A stretch of DNA of 64,000 bases from Aliidiomarina soli (GCF_003986975.1 NZ_PIPO01000006.1:124001-188000), one strand, 5' to 3'; positions 16,749-25,857 are shown, counted from the stretch's first letter. The notes: generated from the sequence alone by a model not told the origin. Numbers and translations: made by a program.

Positions 16749-18506
16749 GTGAACACTGAAGCTAAGCTGTCTCAGTCAAGCACACAAGCCGTGAACCCGA
16801 CGTTGTCGGGCTCACGGCTTTCGCGTTTTAGCCTGCCACTGGTGGCGATGATCATCTGCCTGCCGCTGTTAGTCGTGGTGGCGGCATTCTTTCTTGGTAT
16901 TTTCTCTGTAGAACAACGCGCCAACCTGGCTCATTTATGGGACACGGTGATTGGCGAGTACGTTCGTCATTCGGGTATTTTGCTGGTTGGCGTTGGCTTC
17001 ATGGTGGTGGTAATCGGCGTGTCTACGGCCTGGCTGACGACGGCGTGTCGGTTCCCGGGCGTGCGCTGGTTACGCTGGGCATTATTGTTGCCCCTGGCAA
17101 TGCCTGCTTACATAACCGCATATACGTATACGGGTATATTAGCCTTCGAAGGGCCAGTACAAACCGCATTGCGCAGTGCATTCGGCTGGGGCTTTGGCGA
17201 CTATTGGTTCCCGGAAATACGCTCCATTGGGGGGGCTGTGCTGATGTTGGGCCTGGTCTTCTTCCCCTACGTTTACCTGATTACCCGGGCGGCTTTTATC
17301 GAGCAGTCCAGTGCTGCGATAGAAGCGGGGCGAACGCTGGGGTTAGGGCCCTGGGCGAGCTTCTGGCGCATCGCGTTACCGATGGCGCGGCCGGCGATTG
17401 CCACCGGGGTCACTCTGGCGCTTATGGAAACCCTGGCTGACTACGGCACCGTGCACTATTTTGGGGTTACTACCTTTACCACAGGTATTTTCCGCACCTG
17501 GTATGGCATGGGCGATCAGATCGGCGCCCTGCAACTGGCATCGATGTTGCTGACATTCGTGGTGGTGCTGATGGTGGTTGAACGCATTTCGCGGGCGCGT
17601 TCTCGCTACCATGGTGCTGGGCGCTCTTCGGTTCGGGCCCGACCTCATGTACTTACCGGCTGGAAAGCTGCAGGTGCCTTCTTAGCCTGCTTTTTACCGG
17701 TTTTATTTGGCTTCCTGTTCCCCGCGATTCAGCTCGGTTGGTGGTCACTGGAACGGGCCGAAATATGGCTGCAACCGACATTCTGGAGCCTGGTAGGGAA
17801 TACCGTGCTACTGGCTACTATCGCCGCGTTTGTTACTGTCTTGCTGGCGCTGTGGCTGTGTTATGGCAAACGTCGGTCGCCAACGCGGATGGTTCGCGGA
17901 AGTGTTGGAATGGCGACGCTTGGGTATGCTATTCCCGGGGTGGTGATTGCAGTTGGGGTTATGGTTCCGCTGGCATGGCTGGATAACAGGTTCATTGATA
18001 TCACTGAATTTTTATTTGGCTGGAACCCCGGGCTGATTTTGTCGGGTACTATTGTGGCGTTGATTTTTGCCTATGCGGTGCGCTTCCTCTCGATCTCGAT
18101 TCAAACTGTGGATAGCGGGCTAAGCCAAATTCGCCACAGCATGGATGAAAGTGCTCGGGTGCTGGGGCTGTCCCCGCGGGAAGTACTAAAACGGATCCAT
18201 TTTCCGCTGTTGCGGACCAGTATTTTAACCGCGTCCATTCTGGTCTTCGTCGATGTGTTGAAGGAACTGCCCGCTACAATTGTGTTGCGGCCGTTTAATT
18301 TCAATACGCTTGCGGTCAGAGCCTACGAAATGGCGGGCGATGAGCGCCTCGCGGATGCCGGGCCTCCGGCCCTGATGATTGTGTTGGCCGGGTTGATTCC
18401 GGTCATTTTACTGAGTCGCGCTATGGGTCGTCGTAACGAAGCAGAGCAAGCGGCGAACGCTGCTGAACCTAAGCCTGAGGATATTTATGAGCCTGTTAAA
18501 GCTTGA
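16749..18506 (+). CDS. fbpB: Ferric iron ABC transporter, permease
   Basis: 585 residues with about twelve helices in two fused permease halves, as in FbpB. Both EAA loops are visible: EAGRTLGLGPWASFWRIALPMARPAI and DESARVLGLSPREVLKRIHFPLLRTSIL. Start is GTG at 16749 because no upstream ATG is in frame; the site AAGGAT lies about 13 bases before it. The 3' end overlaps fbpC by 20 bases, so translation is coupled. Confidence 0.92.
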   Translation: MNTEAKLSQSSTQAVNPTLSGSRLSRFSLPLVAMIICLPLLVVVAAFFLGIFSVEQRANLAHLWDTVIGEYVRHSGILLVGVGFMVVVIGVSTAWLTTACRFPGVRWLRWALLLPLAMPAYITAYTYTGILAFEGPVQTALRSAFGWGFGDYWFPEIRSIGGAVLMLGLVFFPYVYLITRAAFIEQSSAAIEAGRTLGLGPWASFWRIALPMARPAIATGVTLALMETLADYGTVHYFGVTTFTTGIFRTWYGMGDQIGALQLASMLLTFVVVLMVVERISRARSRYHGAGRSSVRARPHVLTGWKAAGAFLACFLPVLFGFLFPAIQLGWWSLERAEIWLQPTFWSLVGNTVLLATIAAFVTVLLALWLCYGKRRSPTRMVRGSVGMATLGYAIPGVVIAVGVMVPLAWLDNRFIDITEFLFGWNPGLILSGTIVALIFAYAVRFLSISIQTVDSGLSQIRHSMDESARVLGLSPREVLKRIHFPLLRTSILTASILVFVDVLKELPATIVLRPFNFNTLAVRAYEMAGDERLADAGPPALMIVLAGLIPVILLSRAMGRRNEAEQAANAAEPKPEDIYEPVKA

Positions 18507-19542
18507 TTCAATCGAAGTTGAGTTGGGTGGCCATACCATTGTTGACCATGTCAGTTTAACCCTTGAGCGTGGCGAAATTGGTTGTTTGCTGGGGCCATCC
18601 GGCTGCGGCAAAACCACCTTGTTGCGTGCGATAGCAGGCTTTGAACGAGTTGCCGGTGGTGCTGTTTACCTTGCGGATCAGCGGGTGTCTGGTGAAGAGG
18701 TGCATCTTGAGCCGGAACACCGGGAGGTCGGTATGGTCTTTCAGGACGTGGCCTTGTTCCCACACTTGACCGTGGCCGATAACATCAGTTTCGGACTGCG
18801 TGGCGCCTCAACGGTTGAAAAACGGAGCCGGGTGGCAGAGTTGCTTGAGCACATTGGTCTTGAGGGATACGGGCCGCGTTACCCGCATCAGTTGTCCGGT
18901 GGTCAGCAGCAACGTGTGGCGCTGGCTCGGGCTTTGGCACCGCGGCCGCGACTCCTGCTGTTGGACGAACCCTTTTCATCGCTTGATGCTGAGCTGCGTG
19001 AATCCTTGGCCACGGAAGTTCGGGCGGTGCTTAAAAAAGAAAATATTACTGCATTGCTGGTCACTCATGATCAGCAGGAAGCCTTTGCGATGGCTGACAA
19101 AGCGGGCATGATGTACCGTGGTCGGCTGCTGCAATGGGACACACCATACGGGCTTTACCACCAACCGTCACACCACCTGGTGGCCAATTTTATTGGTCAT
19201 GGTGTGTTGCTGCGCGGCCACATTAATCAAAATGGATGCGTTGAAACGCCGCTCGGATGCTTGCATGGCGAGCATTTTGGCAGTGCCGGTGTTGGTGAAG
19301 TGGTTGATGTGCTTATCCGCCCGGATGACATTGTGATTGACAGTGCTGGTGAGCAGGAAGCCTCTATCGTCTCGCGCGGTTTCCGAGGCTCGCACTTCCT
19401 TTATACAGCCGAGCTGGCGGACGGCGCACAGGTGCTGTGCATGGCCCCGTCGCATTATCAGTATGACGTTGGCAGCCAGATCCGGCTGAAAATGAACCTC
19501 GATCACCTGGTGCTGTTTCACGCCGGCTACTGCGACACCTGA
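18487..19542 (+). CDS. fbpC: Ferric iron ABC transporter, ATPase
   Basis: 351 residues. Walker A GPSGCGKTT (about 37-45), signature LSGGQQQRVALARAL and Walker B LLLLDEPFSSLD are intact, followed by a C-terminal TOBE-like regulatory domain (VDVLIRPDDIVID). Energises Fe(III) import with FbpA/FbpB. The stop TGA shares its last base with the first base of the next palindromic repeat. Confidence 0.94.
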   Translation: MSLLKLDSIEVELGGHTIVDHVSLTLERGEIGCLLGPSGCGKTTLLRAIAGFERVAGGAVYLADQRVSGEEVHLEPEHREVGMVFQDVALFPHLTVADNISFGLRGASTVEKRSRVAELLEHIGLEGYGPRYPHQLSGGQQQRVALARALAPRPRLLLLDEPFSSLDAELRESLATEVRAVLKKENITALLVTHDQQEAFAMADKAGMMYRGRLLQWDTPYGLYHQPSHHLVANFIGHGVLLRGHINQNGCVETPLGCLHGEHFGSAGVGEVVDVLIRPDDIVIDSAGEQEASIVSRGFRGSHFLYTAELADGAQVLCMAPSHYQYDVGSQIRLKMNLDHLVLFHAGYCDT

Positions 19543-19632
19543 TTCAACATTCGGGCGCGGGGCTTGATCATTGAATTTGGCGTTGCTGTTTCCGCCAATT
19601 CAACGTTCAAGCCCCGCGCTCGATCATTGAAT
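19542..19632. repeat. REP-like palindrome locus 3 (inverted pair, 91 bp)
   Basis: Units 19542-19576 (GCGCGGGG orientation) and 19598-19632 (CAAGCCCC orientation) around a 21-bp spacer. The spacer differs at only two positions from that of locus 4, so loci 3 and 4 are copies of one 91-bp element lying on both sides of the M1 peptidase gene. Confidence 0.95.
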
Positions 19633-19682
19633 GCTGTGATAGAGTAGCTATATCTGACCCCAACAACAGTGTGGATATCATC

Positions 19683-21566
19683 ATGAAAACAATAAAAACG
19701 ACGCTGCTGGTAAGCGCGCCAATGTGGTTGCTTGCGTGTTCTCCTGCGCCTGAACCGGTTACTGACTTTTCCCCTTCAGAGCATTACCGGGTGCAAACGC
19801 CGACGGATGACTTGCATAGCTATGCGAATACCAACGACGTGCGCGCGCCGCACCTGCATTTAGAACTTGATGTGAACTTTGAAGAGAAGACCTTATCGGG
19901 GTTCGCCGAATATCAGCTGGAGTATATCAATAGCGAGGCGGCTGAATTTGTCCTTGATACGGATGACCTTGATATTCATCGGGTTGAGTTAAGCGATGGC
20001 GAAGGCTGGCAGGACGGTAGCTTTCGCCTTGGCGAGGACGACCCCGTGTTGGGAGCTGCACTTCGAATTGAATTGACTGATCAGCCGACGAAAGTGCGTG
20101 TTCACTACACCTCGTCACCAACGGCGACAGGTCTTGACTGGGTTGAACCCGCGGGTACTGCCGGTGGCGAGCACCCCTACTTATATAGCCAGTCGCAACC
20201 ACATTATGCGCGTACCTGGGTGCCAATACAGGATACCGCGTCATCGCGGCTGACCTTTAGTGCGCGTCTGACGACACCACCGCAACTGATTGGTCTGATG
20301 GGGGCAAATAACCCACCGAACCCGGAGCGGACCGGTGTTTATGAAATGGCCAGCGAACAGGCTATCCCGCCGTATCTGATGGCGATTGCGGTGGGTGACC
20401 TTGAGTTTCACGCGCTGAACGAGCGGATGGCCATTTACGCAGAACCTTCGGTGCTCGAAGCTGCGGTCAATGAGTTTTCCTATACCACTGATATGATGGA
20501 AGTGACTGAGTCGATGTTTGGTCCTTACGCCTGGGACCGTTACGACCAGCTGATTTTACCACCGAGCTTCCCATTCGGTGGAATGGAAAACCCGCAACTG
20601 GCGTACATTACGCCGACGGTGATTGCAGGCGATCAAAGTCTGGTGAGCCTGATTGCGCATGAGTTAGCGCATTCCTGGTCAGGAAATTTAGTGACCAATG
20701 CCACCTGGCGTGACCTGTGGCTAAACGAGGGCTTTACCTCGTACGTGCAGAATCGGATCATGGAAGCGGTGTATGGTGAAGAGCGGGCTCTGATGGAGCG
20801 TATGCTTGCAGATCAAAGTCTTAAGCGCTCAATTGAGTCGTTGACCGAACGTCAGCAAGTGCTGCATCTGGAGCTTGAGCAGCGCGACCCGGAAACTATT
20901 TTCACTTCAGTGCCCTACGACAAAGCAGCGTCGTTTCTTTTCTTCCTCGAGTCACGGGTTGGACGCGATGTGTTCGACAGTTTTGTTCGCCAGTACTTCG
21001 CCGATTATTCGTTTAAGAGTTTGAATACTAAAGAGTTTGAACAGTATTTATATGACAACCTGGTGGATTCAAACGACAACGTGAGCCGTGAGGATGTGCA
21101 GCAATGGCTGTATCAGCCGGGCTTGCCGGAAAGCATGGTGACGGTTGAAGTTGATGCTTTCTCCGAGGTTGATGACGCACGCCAGGCCTGGCTTGAAGGA
21201 GCGGCGGTTGATATGTCGCAGTGGAGTATTCACGAACGCTTGTACTTTTTACGTCATTTGCCGAATGGGATGTCGGATGACGAGTTAGCGCGCCTTGACC
21301 GTGAGCTTGGGCTGACATCCACTCAGAATAACGCGGTATTAACGAACTGGCTTGAGATTGCGATTCGCCATGATTACGAACCCGCCTTGCATCGGGTAGA
21401 GGAAATGGCGTTAGGGATGGGGCGACTGGCCTATTTAATACCTGTCTACAGCGCGTTGCTGGAAGCCGATCCGACGCGAGCTTTTGAGCTGTATGAACAA
21501 GCCAAACCAGACTACCACCAGCTGACACGCGACTCCATCGAAGCGCTATTGGCTGACGCGCGCTGA
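19683..21566 (+). CDS. M1-family aminopeptidase-like lipoprotein
   Basis: 627 residues from the ATG at 19683 (a GTG four codons upstream is less likely). Lipobox LLAC with Cys19 gives a membrane lipoprotein. The M1 signatures are complete: exopeptidase-type GGMEN (FPFGGMENPQLAY) and zinc motif HELAHSW at about 326-332 with the third ligand Glu349 in WLNEGF. After the catalytic domain there is a helical C-terminal domain like leukotriene A4 hydrolase/aminopeptidase. Cleaves N-terminal residues from peptides, probably in the periplasm. Flanked on both sides by near-identical 91-bp repeat pairs; its stop shares a base with the downstream one. Confidence 0.93.
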   Translation: MKTIKTTLLVSAPMWLLACSPAPEPVTDFSPSEHYRVQTPTDDLHSYANTNDVRAPHLHLELDVNFEEKTLSGFAEYQLEYINSEAAEFVLDTDDLDIHRVELSDGEGWQDGSFRLGEDDPVLGAALRIELTDQPTKVRVHYTSSPTATGLDWVEPAGTAGGEHPYLYSQSQPHYARTWVPIQDTASSRLTFSARLTTPPQLIGLMGANNPPNPERTGVYEMASEQAIPPYLMAIAVGDLEFHALNERMAIYAEPSVLEAAVNEFSYTTDMMEVTESMFGPYAWDRYDQLILPPSFPFGGMENPQLAYITPTVIAGDQSLVSLIAHELAHSWSGNLVTNATWRDLWLNEGFTSYVQNRIMEAVYGEERALMERMLADQSLKRSIESLTERQQVLHLELEQRDPETIFTSVPYDKAASFLFFLESRVGRDVFDSFVRQYFADYSFKSLNTKEFEQYLYDNLVDSNDNVSREDVQQWLYQPGLPESMVTVEVDAFSEVDDARQAWLEGAAVDMSQWSIHERLYFLRHLPNGMSDDELARLDRELGLTSTQNNAVLTNWLEIAIRHDYEPALHRVEEMALGMGRLAYLIPVYSALLEADPTRAFELYEQAKPDYHQLTRDSIEALLADAR

Positions 21567-21656
21567 TTCAACGATCGAGCGCGGGGCTTGATCATTGAAT
21601 TTGGCGTTGCTGCTTCTGCCAATTCAACGTTCAAGCCCCGCGCTTGAATCTTGAAA
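21566..21656. repeat. REP-like palindrome locus 4 (inverted pair, 91 bp)
   Basis: Units 21566-21600 and 21622-21656 around a 21-bp spacer nearly identical to that of locus 3. It sits exactly between the stop codons of the convergent M1 peptidase (shares its final A) and the TraF-like gene (2 bases away), so each gene is followed by a unit in the same relative orientation. Confidence 0.95.
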
Positions 21657-21657
21657 G

Positions 21658-22905
21658 TTAGAATGTGAAACCTAGTTGGGCGCCGGCGCCAAGGTTTCGG
21701 TCGTCGGCGTACATGGCTGACAGGTTGATGTGCATGCGACCAAACGGCGAGAAACCAAGGCCTGCGGTGATTGCGCTTTCATAGCTGTCTTGCATATCGT
21801 GGCGATAGCCTACACGCACCTGAATCCAGCGTGCGATATCGTACTCATAGCCAGCCCGCACAAATTGGGTTTCCCGGCTTTCACCGAACACTTGCAGCTG
21901 ACTTTCCGGGCTTAAGCCAAGGTAGTTTTGCTTGGTTAGATCCAGATCCAGGCTCAACGACATGCGACGAGTGTTGTAACCCAGACCGGCTACTGCGTGT
22001 GGCTTTATCTCGTAATCCAGTGATACCAAATCATTTAGCTGGCGAGAGTAGATGGGCTGCCCGTCTACTTCCTGGCTTATCAGGTTTTGCATTGAAACAC
22101 CGAAGCTCATACGTTCACTGAGATCCATGGTCATGCCCAGATCGACGTTGACGGCTGATGAAGAAGAGCGGTACTCGTCTGCGTCGAAGTCATCGGTGTC
22201 GATGTCGCTGAGTGCTGAAAAGTAGGTAAAGCTCTCTATTTGCTGCATTTTCGGTGCAACACCGAACGTCAGATTACGGCCAAAAAGATTAAAATCGCGC
22301 GCCAACGCGACGCCGACATCGGTAATCAAGCGACCAACCACGTAGCCTTCAGAGGTTAATTCGTTCAGCTCATTGTCGCTCTGAGCATTCAGAATACGCT
22401 CTATATCATTCTCGTCAGGCTTGGCTGAGGTGAATGCACTTAAATCACTATTTATAAAGAATGAAGCGGCGGCGAAACGGTTAGGAATAGATGCCGATGC
22501 GTGAACACCCACATCAGCGATAACGGTGCCCCGTATATTAGTGAAGTCGTCGGCGAGTTGTCCCCGGGCTTGCTCCAGTTGTTGTTCATTCACTGGAACA
22601 CCCATATCCACTTGCTCCAGCAGCCATTCCAACTGGTCGAAGCTATCCTGAAAATCATCGATTCGGTCTGTCAGTTGGTCCTGATCGGCTGCTTCAAAGT
22701 AAACAGCGGGCAGGATAAGGCCGAAATGGTCGCGCTCTTCAAAATTGGCGGCCAGCGCCGGGTTTAATGACCCTGACTGGAAGTACTTACCGTTGGCTAC
22801 GCCGGAACCGCCCATGGCGTGAGAACGGTTGTCGTTAGCTAGCGCAGGCGAGGCAATAAGCGCAAGGCCAATCAGCGATGCGAGAGTCGATCGAGTAAAT
22901 AGCAT
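21658..22905 (-). CDS. TraF_2-type outer-membrane beta-barrel protein
   Basis: 415 residues. Signal peptide MLFTRSTLASLIGLALIASPALA, then a conserved GSLNPALAANF segment followed by alternating beta strands (VRVGYRHDMQDSYESAITAGLGFSP) ending in F (AQLGFTF), the outer-membrane barrel signal. The arrangement, with MGGSGVA after the signal, matches the conjugal-transfer-TraF-like family of chromosomal barrels distantly related to FadL/UPF0164. A coiled-coil-like insert (DRIDDFQDSFDQLEWLLEQV) follows the first strand. Function unknown; conjugation genes are absent here. Confidence 0.75.
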   Translation of the reverse strand: MLFTRSTLASLIGLALIASPALANDNRSHAMGGSGVANGKYFQSGSLNPALAANFEERDHFGLILPAVYFEAADQDQLTDRIDDFQDSFDQLEWLLEQVDMGVPVNEQQLEQARGQLADDFTNIRGTVIADVGVHASASIPNRFAAASFFINSDLSAFTSAKPDENDIERILNAQSDNELNELTSEGYVVGRLITDVGVALARDFNLFGRNLTFGVAPKMQQIESFTYFSALSDIDTDDFDADEYRSSSSAVNVDLGMTMDLSERMSFGVSMQNLISQEVDGQPIYSRQLNDLVSLDYEIKPHAVAGLGYNTRRMSLSLDLDLTKQNYLGLSPESQLQVFGESRETQFVRAGYEYDIARWIQVRVGYRHDMQDSYESAITAGLGFSPFGRMHINLSAMYADDRNLGAGAQLGFTF

Positions 22906-22974
22906 AGAATTAGTCCGTTTTATTTATATGGTTGCGCGCCTAGTTTATGTATTTACGGTCGGTTACACAATCAA

Positions 22975-23042
22975 ATTCAACGTTCAAGCCCCGCGCTTGA
23001 ATCTTGAATTCAACGTTCGGGCGCGGGGCTTGAACGTTGAAT
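22975..23042. repeat. REP-like palindrome locus 5 (overlapping tail-to-tail pair)
   Basis: Unit 22975-23009 (CAAGCCCC orientation) overlaps by two bases with unit 23008-23042 (GCGCGGGG orientation) in a shared GAATTC. This is the only pair in the opposite relative order, with no spacer. It lies in the divergent promoter region between the TraF-like gene and the small barrel gene (22906-23199). Confidence 0.93.
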
Positions 23043-23122
23043 CAGGCTGCCTGAAAACCACACATATTGATTAATAATTATCTGATTTAAGTAAAGAAAC
23101 ATTAAATCAGGAGGGGGTATCC

Positions 23123-23149
23123 TTGAATAAAGGAGTCGATGCCTATAAT
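23123..23149 (+). promoter_or_regulatory. Promoter of the small outer-membrane barrel gene
   Basis: TTGAAT at 23123-23128 and a perfect TATAAT at 23144-23149, spaced 15 bp, followed by the ribosome site AAGGAAG at 23186-23192 and the ATG at 23200. Confidence 0.6.
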
Positions 23150-23199
23150 TAAGTGTCTAAGCCAATTGGTTCTACAACTGTAGATAAGGAAGTAACTCG

Positions 23200-23739
23200 A
23201 TGAAAAAGTCTATGATTGCACTTGCAACAGCAGGTTTAATGGCAAGCGCGGTAAGCTCAGCACAGGCTGACGACTTCACCTATGTGAGTGGTGGTATTTA
23301 TGATTTTGGCGATAGCGATATCTACCTTGAAGGTTCAATGCGCCTTAATCCTAACCTGGTATTAAGTGCTCAGTACACTAATGCCGCAGAATTCTCTCTT
23401 TACGCTGGCGGTAAGTACTTCGTTGATTTTGGTCAAAGCCAGGATGTAGAAACCTTTATTCAGGCGGGTGTTAGTCACTACGACTTCTCCGATGGTCCTG
23501 GCTTCTCAGGAGGCGACGACACAGGCGTGTACGCCGGTGCGGGTTTCACTACTAAATTTGACCAGTATTCACGCTTTATCGTGGATGCGCGTTACGACAC
23601 AGTGCTGGATGGCTTCTTTTCAGTAGGTGCTCGTTTCCGTTACGAATTCCTCGACCGTTTGTCAGGTGACGTAGGTTACCGAGTAAACACTAGCGGCATT
23701 GACAACGAAGTACGCGTAGGTTTGACCTACAGCTTCTAA
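23200..23739 (+). CDS. Small outer-membrane beta-barrel protein
   Basis: 179 residues with a clear signal peptide (MKKSMIALATAGLMASAVSSAQA) and about eight amphipathic strands ending in the outer-membrane signal GLTYSF. Size fits an OmpA/OmpW/YfaZ-type eight-stranded barrel. I cannot assign a specific family. Strong promoter, strong ribosome site and its own terminator at 23757 suggest an abundant, singly transcribed protein. Confidence 0.8.
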   Translation: MKKSMIALATAGLMASAVSSAQADDFTYVSGGIYDFGDSDIYLEGSMRLNPNLVLSAQYTNAAEFSLYAGGKYFVDFGQSQDVETFIQAGVSHYDFSDGPGFSGGDDTGVYAGAGFTTKFDQYSRFIVDARYDTVLDGFFSVGARFRYEFLDRLSGDVGYRVNTSGIDNEVRVGLTYSF

Positions 23740-23756
23740 TTGTCTGAACGTATAAG

Positions 23757-23782
23757 AAACCCGGCCTTGCGCCGGGTTTTTT
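23757..23782 (+). terminator. Rho-independent terminator of the barrel gene
   Basis: AACCCGGC (23758-23765), loop CTTGC, GCCGGGTT (23771-23778) and a T-run to 23782. Eighteen bases after the stop codon. The first unit of palindrome locus 6 starts immediately after the T-run. Confidence 0.92.
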
Positions 23783-23785
23783 GTT

Positions 23786-23877
23786 TCAACAATGGCTGGC
23801 GCGGGGCTTGATCATTGAATTCGGTACTTGCTAATGACGCAAATTCAATGATCAAGCCCCGCGCTCGAATGTTGAAT
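23786..23877. repeat. REP-like palindrome locus 6 (inverted pair upstream of RAYT)
   Basis: Unit about 23786-23820 has a diverged left arm (CAACAATGGCTGGCGC) but an intact conserved half (GCGCGGGGCTTGATCATTGAAT); unit 23843-23877 is complete. The pair stands 88 bp before the RAYT start, so with locus 7 the transposase gene is bracketed by the repeats. Confidence 0.92.
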
Positions 23878-23965
23878 TAAGCTATGGCGCACAGAGCTGG
23901 CAGAGCGAACAGATGCATGGAGGCTAAGGTTAGATAACTTACCAACGGTTATCGGGTTCAGGCCT

Positions 23966-24841
23966 ATGAGTCGAAAGTATCGCGCGCCCCGGAAGGGCGG
24001 TTTTTACCATGTGACCAATCGTGGCAACAATAAGGAAGTGCTTTATAGAAGTCGGGGGGACATGCAGTTCTTCCTCAAGTATCTGGCTCGCGCCTGCGTT
24101 CGCAGCAATGTAAAAGTCCATGCATACTGCCTGATGTCTAACCATTACCATCTGCTGCTAGAAACCCCTGAAGCTAACTTATCCTATGCGGTGATGCAAT
24201 TTGAGTCCGCTTTTGCCTGCTTTATAAATAAGAAGTATGAACGGGTCGGGCATGTCTTTCAGGGGCGGTTCGACTCCCAACTAATTGAAGAACAAATATA
24301 TTATCTGACAGTCGTTCGCTACATTATGCAGAACCCAGTGCGCGCGATGATGATTGGGCATCCCCGGTGGTACGAGTTCTGCAGCTATCGTATGACAATG
24401 GGGTTTGAACCAGTAGCTGAATGGTTCGCAAGGGATTATTTGCTAAACGCCTTTGAAAAACAGGGATCTATAAACGGGCTGGATGGTAAACAGGAGTTCG
24501 TGCGCTTTATTAATGAACGAGATTATGAAAATCTTTGGCATCGAATAAAGCATGGGGTTTTTCTTGGGAGCGATGAGTTTGTGCGTACTCATCTACCTAA
24601 AAAAATTCCAAAAAGTTTGCCCAAAGCGTTAGCGCGGGCACCTCAAATTACATTGAGGGATCTCAAAAAGTCCTACCCTGATAGAAACCAATTCATCGCA
24701 GCAGCTCACATTGAGGCGGGGCATAGTCAGGCCTCTATTGCGAGGTACCTGGGTGTGCATCCATCGACCGTCTGCGTCGTGCTACGTAAATTCAACATTC
24801 AAGCCCCGCGCTTGAATGTTGAATATGGCGGCGGCAGGTAG
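23966..24841 (+). CDS. RAYT: REP-associated tyrosine (Y1/HUH) transposase with C-terminal HTH
   Basis: 291 residues. Y1 transposase core: FYHVTNRGNNKEVLYR, the HUH motif His60-Tyr61-His62 in LMSNHYHLLLE, and RYIMQNPVRA with the likely catalytic Tyr119. These positions closely match E. coli TnpA-REP (His60, His62, Tyr115). A C-terminal helix-turn-helix follows (GHSQASIARYLGVHPSTVCVVL, about 250-271), DnaA-like or similar, found in longer RAYTs. RAYTs are single-copy, IS200/IS605-derived, and mobilise or maintain REP palindromes. The last 17 codons (KFNIQAPRLNVE and after) are encoded by a perfect repeat copy. No insertion-sequence ends are seen. Start at ATG 23966 with a weak ribosome site. 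Confidence 0.93.
   Translation: MSRKYRAPRKGGFYHVTNRGNNKEVLYRSRGDMQFFLKYLARACVRSNVKVHAYCLMSNHYHLLLETPEANLSYAVMQFESAFACFINKKYERVGHVFQGRFDSQLIEEQIYYLTVVRYIMQNPVRAMMIGHPRWYEFCSYRMTMGFEPVAEWFARDYLLNAFEKQGSINGLDGKQEFVRFINERDYENLWHRIKHGVFLGSDEFVRTHLPKKIPKSLPKALARAPQITLRDLKKSYPDRNQFIAAAHIEAGHSQASIARYLGVHPSTVCVVLRKFNIQAPRLNVEYGGGR
24790..24824. repeat. REP-like palindrome locus 7, inside the RAYT coding sequence
   Basis: A single unit with perfect arms TTCAACATTCAAGC (24791-24804) and GCTTGAATGTTGAA (24810-24823) around CCCGC. It is translated in frame as FNIQAPRLNVE near the end of the RAYT. Together with locus 6 it brackets the transposase gene. The only unit wholly within a coding region. Confidence 0.97.
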
Positions 24842-24861
24842 AGTTTTGCTATGATGCCCGG

Positions 24862-25857
24862 ATGCTGAAAAAAACAGAGCCAGTAGGCCACATCCACGAC
24901 ATCATCCGCGACAAGGCAGGCCCCAACCACCGGGTTTTGTGTGTCACGACGTCCATATCCGAGATTAAAACGCTCGACGAACTACTTGGCTGCAAAGTCA
25001 CTCATTCGCCTTTAATGCTCAACAATGCATGTGCGGTCATTATTCACGGCGGAGGGAAGGCTGCCCGCAAGGCTCAGTCGGCAAGTACTGCGCTTGAGTT
25101 GCCGTTGCTATATACCGATTTCGGAGCATTAAAAAGCTTCCGCCATAAAGCCCATGAGTCGTTATCGATGGGCTTCGATCACCTAGGCTTTGCCCACGAC
25201 TCAAGTCGTGAAACCCACCTTGAAGGGCTGATTAAAACCCCATTGGATGCGGCACAGTTAGAACGCACGGAGCAGATAATTCGCCAATGGAAAAGCACCC
25301 GTGCCTCGCGTTGCAATCATACGACTGGACCTCATTTACCCGGCCAGAAATTTGTCGCGGTACTCGCTGAACCCGTCAACAAAGGCGCTGATTTCCGCGC
25401 CAGTGCACAAGCAACCGTGGGCCTGTGTGAGCAAGCGAGACAAGCCTATCCCGGACATGAAATCGTTATTGTGCAGGCTGAGGATTACGCTGCGGATGCG
25501 ATTTCAGAAGCCGCCGCAGTTTTTGCTCATAGCTCGCCGGTTGGTTTTGAGGCCCTGCTGTGGGGGAAACGGGTCCATGTGAGTGGTATGCCGTTTTACG
25601 CAGGTTGGGGGCTGACTGATGACCGATTACCGGCGCCAGCCCGGCGGAGTGCACTGGAAGCGGGAGTTGCTCAGTTGACATATGCGTACCTGGTGGAATA
25701 TTCAAGATACGTGAGCCCCTATGATCATAAACGTCTGACCGTCGAAGAGGCGCTAACTCTATTGGAGAAAACGCGTCCGGACGCATTAGCCGAGGCTCAA
25801 CAAAAGGCAAAACAACGTGCAGCTGCACCACGCTGGTTACGTTGGCTGATGCGCTAA
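24862..25857 (+). CDS. KpsC-like capsule polysaccharide (Kdo) transferase domain protein
   Basis: 331 residues. The part from about 165 (GQKFVAVLAEPVNKGADFR to SPVGFEALLWGKRVHVSGMPFYAGWGLTDDR) matches the KpsC/LipB capsule-export fold, which adds beta-Kdo to the lipid anchor of group 2 capsules. KpsC has two such domains in about 670 residues; this protein is one half plus an N-terminal region. Lies 20 bases after the RAYT stop and upstream of rfaH, so surface polysaccharide is the likely context. No kpsMTED genes are in the window. Confidence 0.75.
   Translation: MLKKTEPVGHIHDIIRDKAGPNHRVLCVTTSISEIKTLDELLGCKVTHSPLMLNNACAVIIHGGGKAARKAQSASTALELPLLYTDFGALKSFRHKAHESLSMGFDHLGFAHDSSRETHLEGLIKTPLDAAQLERTEQIIRQWKSTRASRCNHTTGPHLPGQKFVAVLAEPVNKGADFRASAQATVGLCEQARQAYPGHEIVIVQAEDYAADAISEAAAVFAHSSPVGFEALLWGKRVHVSGMPFYAGWGLTDDRLPAPARRSALEAGVAQLTYAYLVEYSRYVSPYDHKRLTVEEALTLLEKTRPDALAEAQQKAKQRAAAPRWLRWLMR

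Noticed and set aside
21658-22905. Part of a conjugation system (TraF)
   Set aside because: Only the barrel-type TraF_2 homology is present; no other tra, relaxase or oriT-like feature is in the window.
23786-24841. A complete IS200/IS605 insertion sequence
   Set aside because: The protein matches the single-copy RAYT group, no tnpB or accessory gene is present, and no defined left and right ends were seen; the palindromes also occur far from the gene.
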